DNA of 64,000 nucleotides from Nostoc commune NIES-4072 (GCF_003113895.1 NZ_BDUD01000001.1:4637941-4701940); one strand, 5' to 3'. Numbered from the stretch's first letter, positions 1 to 9,950 are shown. The notes: generated by a model not told the origin, from the letters alone. Made by a program: numbers and translations.

Positions 1-1
1 T

Positions 2-796
2 CGCTGGATGGCTCCTGAAGTATTTTATGATGTTGATGATCAATCGGCTGTTTATCATCAACCAACCGATGAGGCGGAAAGATTAGCCGCACTGCAAGCA
101 CTTTTAGCTTGTCCTACCAGTTCCATTGGCACAGTTGAAAAGCCAAAAGATATCAAAGCTGTTCAAGAAACTTTTCCAATATTAGTAGCAGAAAATGTTT
201 ACCACTGTGGCTATCATTCGGAAAAATCTTATGGTGCTGCTAGCTATTTAATTCAACTTCCAGAAGGTAACATTCTAGTGGATTCTCCCCGGTTTACGCC
301 GCCTTTAGTCAAGCGTTTAGAAGAAATGGGGCCAATTCGTTATATGTACTTAACTCATAAAGATGATGTGGCAGATCATCAAAAGTTTGCCGAGCATTTT
401 CAGTGCGATCGCATCCTTCATGTTGATGATATTACTGCGAATACTCGTAATGTGGAAATACAGCTAACTGGTTCTGAACCATTTACCTTGACACCAGATT
501 TATTAATTATTCCAGTTCCCGGTCACACTAAAGGACACACAGTTTTACTTTATAAAAATCAGTTTCTCTTCACTGGCGATCATTTTGCTTGGTCAGAAAG
601 CTACCACCAACTAGCTGCATTCCACAATGCCTGCTGGTATTCTTGGTCAGAACAGACTAAATCAATGCGTAACTTGGCTAATTACTCTTTTGAGTGGGTG
701 CTACCAGGTCATGGGCGAAGATTTCATGCTGATAGGGAAACTATGCGCCAGCAGATGCACAAGTGTATTGAGTTAATGGAATCTTTGGATTTCTAG
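2..796 (+). CDS. Ferredoxin-MBL fold metallo-hydrolase, 5' end cut by window edge
   Basis: This reading frame is open to the left edge, so the gene is partial; the first ATG at 8 is internal. The first ~45 residues look like the C-terminal half of a 4Fe-4S ferredoxin module (RWMAPEVFYD ... ALLACPTSSIG, one remaining Cys). A metallo-beta-lactamase fold follows. Metal-ligand motifs are visible: an atypical first motif THKDDVADH in place of HxHxDH, then VPGHTKGH, FTGDH and LPGHGRRFH. Such ferredoxin-MBL fusions are known in cyanobacteria and plants, but the substrate is not established. The iron-sulfur domain suggests an electron-transfer or metal-sensing role, which is inference. Confidence 0.8.
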   Translation, partial: RWMAPEVFYDVDDQSAVYHQPTDEAERLAALQALLACPTSSIGTVEKPKDIKAVQETFPILVAENVYHCGYHSEKSYGAASYLIQLPEGNILVDSPRFTPPLVKRLEEMGPIRYMYLTHKDDVADHQKFAEHFQCDRILHVDDITANTRNVEIQLTGSEPFTLTPDLLIIPVPGHTKGHTVLLYKNQFLFTGDHFAWSESYHQLAAFHNACWYSWSEQTKSMRNLANYSFEWVLPGHGRRFHADRETMRQQMHKCIELMESLDF

Positions 797-808
797 TAGT
801 TTCATAGG

Positions 809-901
809 TAGGACTTACGCACACTCTACGAATTCTCGGCGCTCTTGGCGTCTTGGCGGTTCGAGAAATTAAGCTTTTTAGCAATTTTTGCGTAAGTCCT
901 A
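809..901. mobile_element. 93-bp MITE-like element, copy 1
   Basis: A non-coding 93-bp element bounded by perfect 13-bp terminal inverted repeats, TAGGACTTACGCA and its complement. It is identical over its full length, in reverse orientation, to the copy at 34692-34784. The outermost TA at each end would fit a TA target duplication, as in IS630/Tc1-mariner-type elements (inference). It carries no ORF, so any movement would need a transposase in trans. Confidence 0.85.
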
Positions 902-919
902 ATAGGGTGCGCTATGGAC

Positions 920-1171
920 ACCCCGAAACAACAAATGAGTACCCCGAAACAACAAATGAGTACCCCGAAACAACAAATGAGTACCCCGAAATAACAAATG
1001 AGTACCCCGAAATAACAAATGAGTACCCCGAAATAACAAATGAGTACTCCGAAATAACAAATGGGTACTCCGAAATAACAAATGAGTACTCCGAAATAAC
1101 AAATGGGTACTCCGAAATGACAAATGGGTACTCCGAAATAACAAATGGGTACTCCGAAATAACAAATGGGT
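920..1171. repeat. Tandem array, 12 x 21 bp
   Basis: Twelve head-to-tail 21-bp units (consensus ACCCCGAAATAACAAATGAG + T) without indels. Three sites vary in blocks: CCCC/CTCC, ACAA/ATAA and GAG/GGG. The early units are of the C/C/A type and the late units of the T/T/G type, as expected from local duplication of mutated units. Because 21 is a multiple of three, the array is open in several frames. There is no ribosome binding site, and the changes alter residues in the + frame and in the longest - frame, so I regard it as non-coding. Confidence 0.92.
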
Positions 1172-1287
1172 ACGCGTTGGGGGTTAAATCTGTACTGCAC
1201 TCAACTGAGAACCGCTATATATTGATTGCATACAAACCAGAACCGCTATAACCTGGGTTTTAGCACCCTTTTACACAGACACGGATT

Positions 1288-2361
1288 ATGAAAAAGCTGA
1301 TCAACAAGCCAGAAGACTTTGTGCGGGAAAGTCTAGAAGGTATGGCGGCGGCTCATTCCGATTTAATTAAAGTAAATTATGATCCCGCTTTTGTCTATCG
1401 AGCCAATGCACCTATTCCGGGTAAAGTAGCAATTATTTCTGGTGGTGGCAGTGGACATGAACCCATGCACGCTGGCTTCGTGGGCAAAGGAATGCTTGAT
1501 GCAGCTTGCCCTGGTGAGGTTTTCACTTCACCGACTCCTGACCAAATGCTAGAAGCAGCAAAGCTTGTAGATGGTGGCTCTGGTATCCTTTATATCGTCA
1601 AAAATTACAGTGGCGATGTGATGAACTTTGAAATGGCAACGGAGTTAGCCCGCAGTGAAGGCATTCGATCGCTAAATATTTTGATTGATGACGATGTAGC
1701 AGTGAAAGATAGTCTTTATACCCAAGGACGGCGGGGTGTAGGAACAACAATACTAGCGGAAAAAATTTGTGGTGCGGCGGCTGAGGCTGGGTACGATTTG
1801 CCACAAATAGCAAATTTATGTCGCCGAGTAAATCTGAATGGGCGGAGTATGGGAATTGCTCTAACATCTTGTACAGTCCCGGCTAATGGAACACCAACAT
1901 TTGAATTGAGCGATCGCCAAATCGAATTAGGTATCGGTATCCACGGTGAACCAGGAATAGAACGCACAGATATCAAATCAGTAGACGAGATCACTGAAAT
2001 TTTAACGCGATCGCTCCTTGAAGACGCACCATACAGCCGCACACTGCGCGAGTGGGATGAAGACAAAGGAGAATGGGTAGATGTAGAACTAACAAATCTA
2101 CCATTTGCTAAAGGCGATCGCTTATTAGCTTTTGTCAATAGTATGGGTGGAACCCCGATTTCTGAACTATATATTGTTTACCGCAAACTCGCCCAAATCT
2201 GCGAACAGCAAGGATTGCAAATTGTGCGAAACTTAATCGGCCCTTACATTACATCTCTAGAAATGCAAGGTTGCTCCATTACCCTGCTTAAATTAGATGA
2301 TGAGATGATCCACCTATGGGATGCACCAGTAAAAACAGCAAGTTGGCGCTGGGGAATTTAA
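1288..2361 (+). CDS. dhaK: Dihydroxyacetone kinase subunit DhaK
   Basis: DhaK binds dihydroxyacetone covalently as a hemiaminal on a histidine and, with DhaL, makes dihydroxyacetone phosphate in the cytoplasm. The 357-aa length is normal for the family. GGSGHEP lies at residues 53-59, the NYSGD segment with Asp110 lines the substrate pocket, and the substrate-binding His219 lies in [11 protein letters not shown]. dhaL follows 16 bp downstream in the same direction, so the two form an operon. No DhaM phosphotransfer subunit is present in the window, so whether the phosphate donor is PEP or ATP cannot be decided here. Confidence 0.95.
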   Translation: MKKLINKPEDFVRESLEGMAAAHSDLIKVNYDPAFVYRANAPIPGKVAIISGGGSGHEPMHAGFVGKGMLDAACPGEVFTSPTPDQMLEAAKLVDGGSGILYIVKNYSGDVMNFEMATELARSEGIRSLNILIDDDVAVKDSLYTQGRRGVGTTILAEKICGAAAEAGYDLPQIANLCRRVNLNGRSMGIALTSCTVPANGTPTFELSDRQIELGIGIHGEPGIERTDIKSVDEITEILTRSLLEDAPYSRTLREWDEDKGEWVDVELTNLPFAKGDRLLAFVNSMGGTPISELYIVYRKLAQICEQQGLQIVRNLIGPYITSLEMQGCSITLLKLDDEMIHLWDAPVKTASWRWGI

Positions 2362-2377
2362 CTAATTACGAATTATT

Positions 2378-3010
2378 ATGGTAACTCAAGCGCAGATATT
2401 ACAATGGTTGCAGGCTTATGCAACCGAGATAGAGCAGAATAAAGCATATTTGACAGAATTAGATGCTGCGATCGGAGATGCGGATCATGGGATCAATATG
2501 GATCGCGGCTTCAAAAAGGTAAGTACTCAATTACCAACTCTTACAGACAAGGACATCAGCAGTATTCTTAAAGCTGTGAGTATGACCTTAATTTCTTCTA
2601 TTGGTGGTGCGAGTGGCCCTCTTTATGGCACTTGGTTTTTACGAGCCAGTACAGCAGTAGTTGGTAAGCAAGAATTAACAGATCAAGATGTTTTAAGATT
2701 ACTCCAAGCAGGCTTAGACGGCGTACTGCAACGTGGCAAAGCGCAATTAGGAGACAAAACAATGGTGGATGTGTTATCTCCGGCTGTAGAAGCTTTTGGG
2801 CAAGCTGTAGGAGAAAGTAAGGTAACGCTAGAAGCTATGCAACAGGCTGTAGCAGCAGCCCAAAGGGGGTTGCAGGAAACTATACCAATGCAAGCGAAAA
2901 AGGGACGGGCTAGCTACCTGGGGGAACGGAGTATCGGACATCCAGATCCGGGAGGGACTTCTGCTTATTTGATGTTGAAGAGTTTGTTATCTGTATTGGA
3001 AACTATTTGA
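2378..3010 (+). CDS. dhaL: Dihydroxyacetone kinase subunit DhaL
   Basis: The nucleotide-binding subunit (210 aa) of dihydroxyacetone kinase. The Mg-ligand aspartates are seen in ELDAAIGDADHG (Asp29, Asp34, Asp36). The lid and nucleotide segments GGASGPLYGT, GDKTMVDVLSPA and the C-terminal GHPDPGGTSAY are all intact. It is co-directional with dhaK, separated by 16 bp. Its last 8 bases overlap convergently with the unknown gene on the opposite strand that ends at 3003, leaving no room for a terminator between them. Confidence 0.95.
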   Translation: MVTQAQILQWLQAYATEIEQNKAYLTELDAAIGDADHGINMDRGFKKVSTQLPTLTDKDISSILKAVSMTLISSIGGASGPLYGTWFLRASTAVVGKQELTDQDVLRLLQAGLDGVLQRGKAQLGDKTMVDVLSPAVEAFGQAVGESKVTLEAMQQAVAAAQRGLQETIPMQAKKGRASYLGERSIGHPDPGGTSAYLMLKSLLSVLETI

Positions 3011-3689
3011 GATTCAGAAGTTGAAGCAGATTTTGAAGCTTGAAATTATTCCAACTCAAAGCTACTGAAGTTTCAATAGTTAAATCTCCTTCTTTAAGGT
3101 TAGTCATCAAAGCAGAACCATTTTCAAGACTATGGAAAAGGTCATCTAAAAGCTGCAATTGATTTCGAGGAAGAGTATAGTAAACTTTATTATTTTCAAT
3201 TCTAACCTCTTTTGGTAAAGCTCCATTGGGAAGTTTACCTCCCAAAAATGTTGTCCAACCTGCAATCAGGTAACGGTAAACTATCGATTCTGCCTCAAAC
3301 TGAGGGGGTTTCAATAAGCGAAGTTCCCCTTCAAGGCAATCTTCATGAAGAGTTATTTTCTCAGGAGTAAAATGTAATTGCACTTGAATTTTCTTGTACT
3401 CTATTGTTGCAACAAGTCCTTCCTCAGAGTGTGGTTCTAAGCTTTTTAATTGCTCAACTCTAGATTCAGCTTGTTGACAAAGAAGAACCACCATTCTTTT
3501 TGTCAAAGTCAACTGTTTAGTACCTGAGCTAAAGATAATGTATTTTTCTAGGCTTCTTTTGATAAGTTGTCTAGACTCCTGAAAGGCTGCTGTAATCTTT
3601 CCAAACATAATGCTCTTTGATAAATATTTAGGTTTCCATTTATAAGTATTCCCATATAATTTAGTTAAATCATCATAATTGGACGACAA
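3003..3689 (-). CDS. Hypothetical protein, 228 aa
   Basis: I do not recognise this protein. It has no signal peptide or membrane segment. The first ~70 residues are basic (KWKPKYLSKS, LIKRSLEKYI), and the rest alternates strand-like stretches (VQLHFTPEKITLHEDCLEGEL, VRIENNKVYYTLP). The composition is soluble and normal. It is convergent with dhaL and overlaps it by 8 bp. It lies downstream of the ftn2 gene on the same strand but is separated from it by about 150 bp. The long uninterrupted frame and ordinary codon use support a real gene of unknown function. Confidence 0.7.
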   Translation of the reverse strand: MSSNYDDLTKLYGNTYKWKPKYLSKSIMFGKITAAFQESRQLIKRSLEKYIIFSSGTKQLTLTKRMVVLLCQQAESRVEQLKSLEPHSEEGLVATIEYKKIQVQLHFTPEKITLHEDCLEGELRLLKPPQFEAESIVYRYLIAGWTTFLGGKLPNGALPKEVRIENNKVYYTLPRNQLQLLDDLFHSLENGSALMTNLKEGDLTIETSVALSWNNFKLQNLLQLLNLK

Positions 3690-3837
3690 TTTATAGAAAT
3701 TGGCTTTCCAAACCTATAGAAATTTGTCTTGTTATATTGTTTAATTGTCAAATTACTGAATTAATTGTTAAAGCCTTACAATAGAACCGTTTAGCGCTGG
3801 GGTAAGTCGTAGAGATTAGCTAAAAATTCAAACTTAT

Positions 3838-6141
3838 CTAAATTATCTGATTGACAGCAGATATACTCTCAATACGCCATTTACCTCGTTCTCGAATCAA
3901 ATCATACCGAACTCGCAAATTATCGTTAGAAGACTTTTGGTACTGGCCATTTTCATATAACTGTTTCGCTTCCTTAACCGTAGCTTTCACTACGGCACGA
4001 TTTGCAAATAAATCACTTTTCTCTACAGATTCTATCTTCAGACTATGGTCATACTTGTAGTATTGGTTTTCTAACCTATACTGTTCACCAGTCTGCCGCG
4101 ATTGAGACAAAGCTGAACCAGTTAAAATCTGCTCTAAACTATTAATCTCATGATTCGGCCCGAAAGCTTCAGCTTTGGTTAATAACCAAGCCCGAATGAC
4201 TTCCTCTGCCGTTGCATTTGTTAGAGGCCCTTCTAGTGATTCTATTTTATTATTTGGATCAGGAATAGATATTGGTGGTTTATTTATTTCCACAAATAAT
4301 TCTGAACCACGTATAGGTGGTGTAGGGAAAAACAGATTTTTTAACCATCCAAAAGTTGTTGTAGCTACCACCCAGAGAACTAATAGACTCACCAAAGAAA
4401 TAAACACTCTCCATACCAGCCGTGTTTTCCCTTCGATGGTATTAGCAAAAGCTCGCCGCCGCCGAGGACGACGAGAATAAGGACGATTATCTGGTATACG
4501 CTCTCGGATAGTAGATTGATTAGGTTTTCTTCGCCTACGCTTTTGGTTATGACCGGGTGCAGCACTTTTAACTGAACCGTTCAAATGTTGATTAGTGCCT
4601 CTGCTCATCCGTTCCGCAGTAGGAATCTCTGATTTCACACTTCCAGATGAATTCCACATCTGTGGTGAGAAGTTTGCATATTCGGACGTTTCTTTTATTG
4701 GTGTTTTTGGCAAATCTGGGTCAGGTATTCTGCTGTGATTAAATTGCTCTGAAGTCCTAGTTGAATTGTTGTGGAAAGAAGGATTATTTGTCTTGCGCTG
4801 AGGAAAATATTGAGGATTAATTACAGCCCATTCATTAGTTGTTTCTGCATCAGTTGGCAGTGCTTCTAAATAAGCTTGCACCTGTTGGTTTGCAAAGTAA
4901 TCTTTTAGGAAAGCTTGCTGGTTTGCTAAATCTCTAAAATGGGGAAAAACTTCGTATTGCAACCACTGTTCTGCATATAGACACAGCCCCGGTAATAAAT
5001 CTGGAGAGTCTTGAGATTTTTCCCGAATAAAAGCTAGAGCTTCGTACTCCTGACTAAGTTCTAAAACACGAGTTGCTTCTTCAGTTTGTCCTAAGAGTAA
5101 TGCACACAGCGACTGTTCTAAATGTACATCTTGGCGCTTGCCCAAACGGATCAGCATTTGCCTTGCTTGACGAATTAAAGCCGGTTGCCGTTGAGCAAAT
5201 CCCCGTGCTATCAAGGCATAAACAGCTAAGTAAGTGGCAACAGCAGAAGGACGTTTGCTTTGGGCTTCAAATAACTTGTGCTGTTCTGCAACTGTTAAGT
5301 GGTTGCGTAACTGCTGGATAAATCGCAGAAAGTCATCTATATTTAAACCAGATTCATCATTATTCGTGCCATCAATGCCACCACGATCTTCTAAAAGGTT
5401 TTGCAATAATTCCAAGCCTTGGCGTCGTTCGGCAGTTTTTTCTTGAGGTAGTGCCAACAACTCCAAAATTCGATATGGTCGCAATTTGTAAAGATCCGCC
5501 TGAATTTCTGCCTGTACACTGGAGAACAATCCTTCACGTACTAGGAGTTCTTGACCAGTTTCTAAGGATATGGCGGCATTTTCATAGTGACCTTGCTGCC
5601 ACTGTTCACGACCTAATTCGAGACAAGCAAGGGCAACAGTAAGAACAACATCTGGATGTTCAGCGCTTTGGTATATTTCTTCGTCTACTAAATTATTACT
5701 TTTTATTACACTTTTAGCACCATTTTTATTTACCAGGTAGGGACGACCCAGTTTCAATACAAGCTCGTATTCGCCCAACTCTTGCAAAATTAACAAAGCG
5801 CCAACTAATTCGTCTTGGCTAATTTCAATACCTAGACTCTGAGTGTCGCTACCCCTTTTGGTGCTTTCTGGACGATTTTCCTTTGCTACTGCGGCAGCAG
5901 CTAGGTTATCAGGGTCATAGGCGTGGGCAAGATAGAGATGATCGTAGGTACTGCGTTGTTTTGGATCTGATAAAACCACGTAAGCTTCTTCTATGAGTTG
6001 TTTACGAGAAGAAATTGCTGCCTGAGAATACTCACGTCGAGGCAATTGTACAATGCGATCGCTGTATGCCTGCCGCAATTGTTCATCACTTGCCGCCAAC
6101 GGTAGTCCTAAAATTCGGTAGTAATCTAGCGGAATTCGCAC
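3838..6141 (-). CDS. ftn2: Cell division protein Ftn2/ZipN (ARC6-like, J-like domain)
   Basis: The cyanobacterial counterpart of plant ARC6, a membrane anchor and organiser of the FtsZ ring. The 767-aa protein starts with a J-like domain (residues ~5-70, DYYRILGLPL ... LSDPKQRSTYDHLY) that lacks the HPD tripeptide. A long helical repeat region follows, then a basic, disordered linker (HNQKRRRRKPN, YSRRPRRRRAF). One transmembrane helix lies at ~576-600 (VFISLVSLLVLWVVATTTF), and a C-terminal IMS/DUF4101 domain at ~645-765. The topology fits a cytoplasmic N-terminus that contacts FtsZ and a periplasmic C-terminus, as in ARC6/ZipN. The gene is monocistronic, with a ~790-bp spacer upstream. Confidence 0.93.
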   Translation of the reverse strand: MRIPLDYYRILGLPLAASDEQLRQAYSDRIVQLPRREYSQAAISSRKQLIEEAYVVLSDPKQRSTYDHLYLAHAYDPDNLAAAAVAKENRPESTKRGSDTQSLGIEISQDELVGALLILQELGEYELVLKLGRPYLVNKNGAKSVIKSNNLVDEEIYQSAEHPDVVLTVALACLELGREQWQQGHYENAAISLETGQELLVREGLFSSVQAEIQADLYKLRPYRILELLALPQEKTAERRQGLELLQNLLEDRGGIDGTNNDESGLNIDDFLRFIQQLRNHLTVAEQHKLFEAQSKRPSAVATYLAVYALIARGFAQRQPALIRQARQMLIRLGKRQDVHLEQSLCALLLGQTEEATRVLELSQEYEALAFIREKSQDSPDLLPGLCLYAEQWLQYEVFPHFRDLANQQAFLKDYFANQQVQAYLEALPTDAETTNEWAVINPQYFPQRKTNNPSFHNNSTRTSEQFNHSRIPDPDLPKTPIKETSEYANFSPQMWNSSGSVKSEIPTAERMSRGTNQHLNGSVKSAAPGHNQKRRRRKPNQSTIRERIPDNRPYSRRPRRRRAFANTIEGKTRLVWRVFISLVSLLVLWVVATTTFGWLKNLFFPTPPIRGSELFVEINKPPISIPDPNNKIESLEGPLTNATAEEVIRAWLLTKAEAFGPNHEINSLEQILTGSALSQSRQTGEQYRLENQYYKYDHSLKIESVEKSDLFANRAVVKATVKEAKQLYENGQYQKSSNDNLRVRYDLIRERGKWRIESISAVNQII

Positions 6142-6930
6142 AGCCTACTTCCCCTGCACCGTGATCAACATAATTCACCTAGAGCGTTCCAGGCCTGTAA
6201 AACCGTGCCATAACAATGCCGTATAGAATTTACTCTACAAGTGTATATTGCAACAACTTGTTTTGTACCTCCCCAAAATTTTGAGTCACATTCTAGTACT
6301 AATTTTTTGCTTTCGCCTAGAAAGCCTCAATTGTTTGTCTTAATTCTTAGTATTTTTGTTTAACACGACTATTATCAGCCTTCGATAGCACAAACCACAA
6401 CTACCGCTTTTAATCACGGCATAATTGTTGTGGTTGCAAGAATCTATTGATGATTGATTTTTTCGGGACTTTCCCACTAGGAGGTCAATAAAATACCACT
6501 ATTGTGAAGTTTGACCCTGATAACTAGAGAAAAAAATCATATCATAATTTACCTTTAATTACAATTACCTATTTGGGTATATAGATTTTTGCCACCCTAG
6601 TTTTTTTTAAATTGTTAATGGATATGCAGAAAGCAGTCTATCTTGATTGCTAGTCTATGAAGGGGAATATTTAGGAGTGCTGTTTCGGTGAGAGAAAAAT
6701 CCAAAGCAGCAGATGTTGCCCTTAGAGTCGAATCCTTACGGGACATGGGCTGAAAACTTAAAAATCAAAAAATTAAAAATTCAGCTATTCCCTAAGACCC
6801 TTTTTTGGTGCATAAATAAAGTTTGATTGTTGAGTCTTGCAAACGCTAGCCTGTTAAAAGCTGAGGTGTTATCAGACCAACTTATTTAAGACCGTAAGTT
6901 TAAGTTGTACAACAGGGATACTCAAAAATA
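6142..6930. other. Divergent spacer between ftn2 and pdhA
   Basis: This 789-bp AT-rich spacer must hold the promoters of both divergent genes, but I cannot place them confidently. It contains a 9-bp inverted repeat, AACCACAAC at 6393-6401 with GTTGTGGTT at 6427-6435, enclosing a 25-nt loop. A 21-codon GTG-started ORF at 6688-6753 is preceded by TTAGGAG at 6671-6677. No tRNA or longer gene is seen. Confidence 0.5.
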
Positions 6931-7965
6931 ATGATTCAAGAGCGTACTTTACCCACTTTTAATCCTGCTACTACGCACATTACTAAAGAAGAAGGGTTAC
7001 GGTTGTATGAGGATATGGTATTAGGGCGCTTGTTTGAAGACAAGTGCGCTGAAATGTACTACAGGGGCAAGATGTTTGGTTTTGTCCATTTATACAATGG
7101 TCAAGAAGCTGTTTGCAGTGGTGTTGTGCAGTCAATGCGACCGGGTGAAGATTATGTTTGTAGTACTTACCGCGACCACGTTCATGCTCTGAGTGCCGGA
7201 GTACCAGCAAGAGAGGTAATGGCAGAATTATTTGGCAAAGCCACAGGTTGCAGCAAAGGGCGCGGTGGTTCCATGCACATGTTTTCTGCTGAACATCGCT
7301 TGCTAGGTGGCTACGCTTTTGTGGCTGAGGGAATTCCTGTAGCAGCTGGAGCGGCTTTTCAAACCAAATACCGCCGCGAAGTGCTGGGAGATAAAAATGC
7401 TGACCAAGTGACAGCTTGCTTTTTTGGCGACGGTGCAGCTAACAACGGTCAATTTTTCGAGACGCTAAATATGGCAGCTTTATGGAAACTGCCAATTATT
7501 TTCGTAGTCGAAAATAATAAGTGGGCTATTGGGATGTCTCACGAACGAGCTACTTCCCAGCCAGAGATTTATAAAAAAGCCAGTGTATTTAACATGGTGG
7601 GTGTGGAAGTGGATGGCATGGATGTACTAGCAGTCAGAGCCGTGGCTCAAGAAGCTGTAGCCCGTGCCCGTGCAGGTGAAGGCCCAACATTAATTGAGGC
7701 GCTTACCTACCGCTTCCGGGGTCATTCCTTGGCAGACCCTGATGAAATGCGAAGCAAAGCAGAGAAAGAATTTTGGTTCGCCCGTGACCCAATTAAGAAG
7801 TTAGCAGCTTATTTGCTGGAGCAAAACCTGGCGGATGAGGGAGAAATCAAAGCAATTGATCGTAAAATTCAGGATGTAATCGACGAAGCTGTTAAATTCG
7901 CCGAAAGCAGCCCCGAACCAGACCCCAGCGAGTTATATCGTTTCGTGTTTGCAGAAGACGAGTAA
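6931..7965 (+). CDS. pdhA: Pyruvate dehydrogenase E1 component, alpha subunit
   Basis: The thiamine-diphosphate-binding alpha subunit of the E1 heterotetramer, which decarboxylates pyruvate for acetyl-CoA synthesis. The 344-aa length is typical. The ThDP/Mg motif GDGAANN begins at residue 166 and continues to VVENN. The regulatory-loop region [15 protein letters not shown] is present. The beta subunit is not adjacent; cyanobacteria usually scatter the pdh genes. ATG at 6931 is the natural start, although only a weak purine stretch (ACAGGGAT) precedes it. Confidence 0.95.
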   Translation: MIQERTLPTFNPATTHITKEEGLRLYEDMVLGRLFEDKCAEMYYRGKMFGFVHLYNGQEAVCSGVVQSMRPGEDYVCSTYRDHVHALSAGVPAREVMAELFGKATGCSKGRGGSMHMFSAEHRLLGGYAFVAEGIPVAAGAAFQTKYRREVLGDKNADQVTACFFGDGAANNGQFFETLNMAALWKLPIIFVVENNKWAIGMSHERATSQPEIYKKASVFNMVGVEVDGMDVLAVRAVAQEAVARARAGEGPTLIEALTYRFRGHSLADPDEMRSKAEKEFWFARDPIKKLAAYLLEQNLADEGEIKAIDRKIQDVIDEAVKFAESSPEPDPSELYRFVFAEDE

Positions 7966-7969
7966 CAAA

Positions 7970-8036
7970 GTTAGGAGTTAAGAGTTAGGAGTTAGGAATT
8001 GTTAACTCATAATTCACAACTCCTAACTCCTAACTA
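7970..8036. repeat. Inverted TAGGAGT-type short repeats
   Basis: Several GTTAGGAGT-type heptamers on the left face their complements (AACTCCTAACTCCTAAC) on the right, so the spacer after pdhA can fold into a long imperfect hairpin. There is no clear T-run on either strand, so terminator function is uncertain. Confidence 0.6.
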
Positions 8037-8060
8037 TCCTTATACCCAGGACTAAAATTT

Positions 8061-8930
8061 GTGTTTAGCATTGCAGTTCAACAGCAACAGTACAAGACCT
8101 ACATTCTTTCTGATGAAGGCGCAGGTTCTCAATTAGAAGTCGTACCAGAACGCGGTGGTATCATCACTCGTTGGCGCATTCAAGGGCAAGAAATTTTTTA
8201 CCTGGACACTGAACGTTTTACTCATCCTGAGTTGAGTGTCAGAGGTGGGAATCCAATTTTGTTTCCTATTTGTGGCAATTTACCAGATAATACTTACACT
8301 CACAACGGGCAACAATATACTCTCAAACAACACGGTTTTGCCCGTGAATTGCCGTGGAAAGTAACAGAACAAGAAACTGGAGATAAAGCTAGTCTCACTG
8401 TCGTTCTTGATAGCAACGAACAAACCAAAGCAGTTTATCCTTTTGATTTTCAGCTGGCTTTCAGCTACGAACTTCAAGGTAATACCCTAGAAGTCCACCA
8501 GCAGTATAAAAACTTGTCATCTACACCAATGCCCTTTTCGGCTGGTTTCCATCCCTACTTTCTGTGTGGTGATAAAACTCAGTTAGAGCTGGAAATTCCC
8601 TCTAAGCAGTATCAAGACAATCAAACTAAGGAAATTCACTCTTTTGACGGTAATTTTGACTTTAGCCGTGATGAAATTGATTTTGCTTTTGGACAGTTAA
8701 CGAGTCAATCGGCCACTGCGATAGATAATAGTCGTAAGTTAAAACTCACTTTGGATTACGATGATTTCTCTACCTACCTAGTATTTTGGACAGTCAAAGG
8801 CAAAGAATTCTACTGTCTAGAACCGTGGAGTGCCACCCGTAACTCTCTCAATACTGGTGATAACCTGACTGTGTTAGCACCAGGAGCTAGCCATACAGCA
8901 TCTATAAGGTTAATGGCAAATTTTTTCTAA
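8061..8930 (+). CDS. Aldose 1-epimerase family protein
   Basis: A galactose-mutarotase-like beta-sandwich enzyme of 289 aa that interconverts sugar anomers in the cytoplasm. Family residues are visible in KQHGFAREL (His), SAGFHPYFL (His) and the C-terminal FYCLEPWSA, which carries the expected catalytic glutamate. The substrate may be a free hexose or a hexose 6-phosphate; the sequence alone does not decide. Translation starts at GTG 8061. It may be read with pdhA, but the intervening 95 bp hold an inverted repeat. Confidence 0.87.
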   Translation: MFSIAVQQQQYKTYILSDEGAGSQLEVVPERGGIITRWRIQGQEIFYLDTERFTHPELSVRGGNPILFPICGNLPDNTYTHNGQQYTLKQHGFARELPWKVTEQETGDKASLTVVLDSNEQTKAVYPFDFQLAFSYELQGNTLEVHQQYKNLSSTPMPFSAGFHPYFLCGDKTQLELEIPSKQYQDNQTKEIHSFDGNFDFSRDEIDFAFGQLTSQSATAIDNSRKLKLTLDYDDFSTYLVFWTVKGKEFYCLEPWSATRNSLNTGDNLTVLAPGASHTASIRLMANFF

Positions 8931-8991
8931 ACCTCTTTACAAATCTACAGATGTCTGTGCTATGATGGCAAAGTTGCGAAATGCAGCGAAA

Positions 8992-9063
8992 GGGTCGCTA
9001 ACTCAACGGTAGAGTACTCGGCTTTTAACCGATTAGTTCCGGGTTCGAATCCCGGGCGACCCA
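8992..9063 (+). tRNA. tRNA-Lys (anticodon UUU)
   Basis: A complete cloverleaf of 72 nt. The acceptor stem GGGTCGC pairs with GCGACCC, followed by discriminator A. The anticodon stem is TCGG/CCGA with loop CTTTTAA (anticodon TTT). The T arm is CCGGGTTCGAATCCCGG. CCA is not encoded. Confidence 0.97.
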
Positions 9064-9169
9064 TAAAATTAACGTAATATTATTTAGATTAAAACAAGGC
9101 GATCGCAGCATTCAATAAATTTCTGCAATTCGGTAGGATAGGCATAGACTAATCCCAAAGACCATTGTC

Positions 9170-9862
9170 ATGGTAAAAACACTTCCACAGCATTGGACAA
9201 TTCCCCTTTTGGAAAATGGCGACAAACTCAGCCTTTATGAATTTGAGCGTCGCTACAACGCCATGCCTAACTTGAAAAAAGCCGAATTGATTGAGGGAAT
9301 TGTTTACATCATGCCTGCTGCTTTACGTTTTAGAAGTCACGGTCAACCGCATGGTTGGATTGTTGGTTGGTTATTTACTTACGAAGCGGCTACACCAGGT
9401 GTAGCGTCAGCAGTAGAACCCACTGTGCGCCTAGACTTAGATAACGAACCTCAACCAGATGCTGTACTTCTAATCAATCCCGAAGCGGGTGGTCAAGCAA
9501 GGCTGAGTGACGATGATTATATTGAAGGCGCACCAGAGTTAATTGTCGAAATTGCTGCTAGTAGTGTCGCCATCGACCTTCATGCTAAAAAACAAGCCTA
9601 TCGTCGCAATGGAGTCAAAGAATATATCGTTTGGCAAGTACTCGATCAGAAATTGACCTGGTTCTATTTGGAACAGGGTGAGTATGTAGAGTTGGCTACT
9701 GATAGTAACGGAATTCTGCGAAGTCAAATTTTTCCAGGGTTGTGGTTAGGGGTTGCAGAGTTATTAGCGGGGAATATGCAGTCTGTGTTGACTGTTTTAC
9801 AAACAGGCTTGCAATCTCCTGAACACGCAGGATTTGTCCAGAGACTAGAGCCTTTTGCCTGA
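9170..9862 (+). CDS. Uma2-family (DUF820) PD-(D/E)XK endonuclease-like protein
   Basis: A member of the Uma2 family, which is strongly expanded in filamentous cyanobacteria. The 230-aa protein has the restriction-endonuclease-like core: PQPDAVLL supplies the Asp, PELIVEIAASS the E-x-x motif, and a Lys pair follows in DLHAKKQAYRRNGV, ending in EYIVWQV. A nuclease function is assumed from the fold. The physiological role is unknown, and no restriction or mobile-element partner is adjacent. ATG at 9170 follows a weak ribosome binding site. Confidence 0.88.
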   Translation: MVKTLPQHWTIPLLENGDKLSLYEFERRYNAMPNLKKAELIEGIVYIMPAALRFRSHGQPHGWIVGWLFTYEAATPGVASAVEPTVRLDLDNEPQPDAVLLINPEAGGQARLSDDDYIEGAPELIVEIAASSVAIDLHAKKQAYRRNGVKEYIVWQVLDQKLTWFYLEQGEYVELATDSNGILRSQIFPGLWLGVAELLAGNMQSVLTVLQTGLQSPEHAGFVQRLEPFA

Positions 9863-9950
9863 TGCGATCGCTTGTAGATTTGCCAAAATAGTTAGGAGTG
9901 CGATCGCTTTGAGATGACCATTTTGGATACTGGGCTACCAGAGCTACTAA

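Noticed and set aside
920..1171. CRISPR array
   Set aside because: The units are contiguous and 21 bp, with no unique spacers and no cas genes nearby.
826..1251. Long ORFs on both strands through the 21-bp array (heptapeptide repeats such as VPICYFG, YPETTNE)
   Set aside because: They arise because the repeat unit is a multiple of three. No ribosome binding site is present, and the unit changes alter residues in the + frame and in the longest - frame.
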